Shown: piece by piece, positions 34,001 through 34,316 of the stretch | Position numbering within the stretch: the first letter of the stretch is position 1 | How the letters are laid out: every line of letters begins with the position of its first letter | From: an uncultured Veillonella sp. | GTDB lineage: Bacteria; Bacillota; Negativicutes; Veillonellales; Veillonellaceae | Direction: 5' to 3' | Length of the DNA: 34,316 nucleotides | NCBI GenBank assembly: GCA_900550175.1 | Contig: URQX01000003.1 | Span: 1 to 34,316 of the forward strand | Made by a program: the position numbers and the translations under genes | The notes under the pieces: generated by a model | Database searches by the model: none | Seen by the model: only the letters and a program-made list of their open reading frames with translations | What the model was told of the DNA's origin: nothing

Positions 34001-34179
34001 AATCTACAGTTGGTGAGGATATATATAATAAAAATAGGATAGTAGGAAGTGCTAACTATCCTGTATATGTACAACAACACCCAGATGCAGATCCATTTTC
34101 ATACCCTCAACATATGATAGAAGCATGGGAAGAGTGTTTGTTTGATGAAGTTATACCTTTAAGAGATGAATTGAAGTAG
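31045..34179 (+). CDS. hsdR: Type I restriction subunit R (second, identical copy)
   Basis: This is an intact 1,044-residue HsdR identical to the product of 27205-30339, with nuclease D144 and E158-L-K160, Walker A 296-300 and DECH 413-416 all unchanged. It follows the headless hsdS fragment, not a complete hsdMS pair, and lies behind the terminator of the first copy. Expression would need read-through or a promoter in the hsdS fragment. Perfect identity means either a very recent duplication or an assembly artefact. If real, it would raise the R:M ratio, which is usually tightly held. Confidence 0.85.
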   Translation: MVKLKITKEAQLEQNLIELLCEGHGQWTYRPDLKSEADLWRNLRDKIENRNKSELDGHDLTDSEFERIKSEILASTKTPFDAAKWLRGEKGKCSIILERDNGLGRIELVVYSNLEKNGGFSSYEIVNQIAKGSSKLEERERRFDVTLLISGLPIIQIELKTAIAKDGVKQAYYQIEKYVDEGTFSNTIFQTLQLFVISNEQTTRYMAAASKGELQEKFMFSWRTRDNTKVENINEFAKQVLNIPRAHELVSEYMIVSEEPSNKVLMVLHPYQIHAIEAIFKAAGKHESGYIWHATGSGKTLTSFVSTKLLAQKAGVDRTIMLLDRKDLDNQTTSEFTKFASAYSTGVNTNNNTLIVGTGSTRELSKALISDTSTNVVIVTTRQKLNKAVADLQEYKPAKLATLRGKHIVFIVDECHRAISAENMDDIKKVFPKSTWFGFTGTPIFEENKKSADGQYARTTHDQYGEVLHRYTIKNALEDGAVLGFQVEHESTIHEDEIANVVYRAIRADQKNISFTDEELVSAVESMKDIDKEGYLQNTHYESDDHILSVIRKILSPNNAYRKFVFKDGKPTMSAILTTSSINMAKRYYKAIKEFTADKNWIETQFPNQPLRQGAVMNDPDFPRVAITYSLEENTKDSAEKEAEMAEIIAEYNKKFRTSWSVESINRYNGDINNRLARKKGEFKEFGNHLDLVIVVDRLLTGFDAPRCQTLFVDRNLQYAGLIQAFSRTNRTYKGKDKGLITTFRKPATMKEHVYAATRLYSQTNNNSSLIYPTYEESKKKFNAAYMALVKLDAVNSNNPITEHAPISDRINFVKCFQDLNKAYRAIASYDEFNIELDSDKNGTFTKKIALIEDNIGLYNTIKASLKPDDKTEPGIELIDFFDSNTVQTYTVDKSYIDALLSEYEPNSQDTRAKIEDTLTKLNKSESVRAIYKNILDDIDTQVIDKDSNLLKIKREYFTKVYDSIVEDFASIWCVDVDELMVSVNQSTVGEDIYNKNRIVGSANYPVYVQQHPDADPFSYPQHMIEAWEECLFDEVIPLRDELK

Positions 34180-34261
34180 CAAAATAAAATCTTAAAGTAT
34201 ATTTGTTAATAATAGAATATCCGAAGTTTTGTCCGTATATGGTCAAAAACGTTTAGATTTA

Positions 34262-34300
34262 GTCGTATTAGGCATTATATGGTGCTTAATACGGCTTTTT
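34262..34300 (+). terminator. Terminator of hsdR (second copy)
   Basis: This is an exact copy of the 30422-30460 hairpin and T run. Confidence 0.83.
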
Positions 34301-34305
34301 ATATT

Positions 34306-34316
34306 CTTGGGAACAG
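34306..34316 (+). repeat. First 11 bases of a third duplication unit
   Basis: The window ends CTTGGGAACAG, which is the beginning of the 3,840-bp unit at exactly the expected phase. The true right flank of the locus is therefore not in the window. Confidence 0.85.

Larger units (their letters stand above)
30466..34305 (+). repeat. 3,840-bp tandem duplication, unit 2
   Basis: This is a head-to-tail copy of 26626-30465 with no difference found. The joint reads TTTTTATATT followed by CTTGGGAACAGCG. No transposase, inverted repeat or target-site duplication is seen at either end. Confidence 0.97.

Noticed and set aside
26626..34305. The 3.84-kb unit as a transposon or composite element
   Set aside because: There is no transposase, terminal inverted repeat or target-site duplication, and its ends cut through hsdS and follow the hsdR terminator.

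Overview
The window looks like a chromosomal segment of a low-GC, diderm Firmicute of the Negativicutes, most likely Veillonella or a close relative. This is an inference from gene order, Firmicute-type RNA leaders (T-box, L20-type leader), AT-rich codon use and several secreted proteins of a kind I associate with Veillonella. No rRNA or other marker is present to settle the species.

Layout. 1-2.2 kb: a polyprenyl-phosphate-type glycosyltransferase and a secreted NlpC/P60 peptidoglycan hydrolase. 2.3-9.9 kb: a conserved Firmicute block, alaS-ireB-ruvX-DUF1292-mltG-trmR-trhP-DUF4911, joining translation (AlaRS, tRNA wobble-uridine methoxylation), Holliday-junction/rRNA processing and cell-wall synthesis. 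9.9-10.9 kb: a secreted orphan protein ending in a very long hairpin. 10.9-13.3 kb: thrS behind a T-box leader. 13.5-17.5 kb: a small transport/regulation island with an MFS carrier, a MarR-type regulator and a divalent-anion (DASS) carrier. A striking array of four 53-bp tandem repeats capped by a 21-bp-arm palindrome lies just before marR. 17.8-19.1 kb: infC-rpmI-rplT behind an attenuator; infC starts at the rare codon ATT. 19.2-22.4 kb: four envelope or secreted proteins, including a DUF3298-type protein and an Asn-rich, four-cysteine peptide. 22.6-34.3 kb: an apparent defence island with a Bro-N protein, a small membrane protein and a type I restriction-modification locus hsdM-hsdS-hsdR.

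The most unusual structure is at the right end. A 3,840-bp unit (the 3' half of hsdS, all of hsdR and its terminator) occurs twice, head to tail and apparently without a single difference. The last 11 bases of the window begin a third copy. So there is one complete hsdM-hsdS-hsdR operon, then a headless hsdS fragment plus a second intact hsdR, then the start of another round. This is either a very recent tandem amplification or a cycle in the assembly graph; sequence alone cannot decide. The junction lies exactly at the short conserved box that opens each HsdS target-recognition domain, which suggests recombination, real or in the assembler, between hsdS-type repeats.

The candidate for a less described regulatory system is the MarR island. 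An ACCAGTTAAAA box occurs seven times around marR. Five copies are direct at exactly 53-bp spacing (about five helical turns), one is inverted to form the palindrome, and one lies after the gene.
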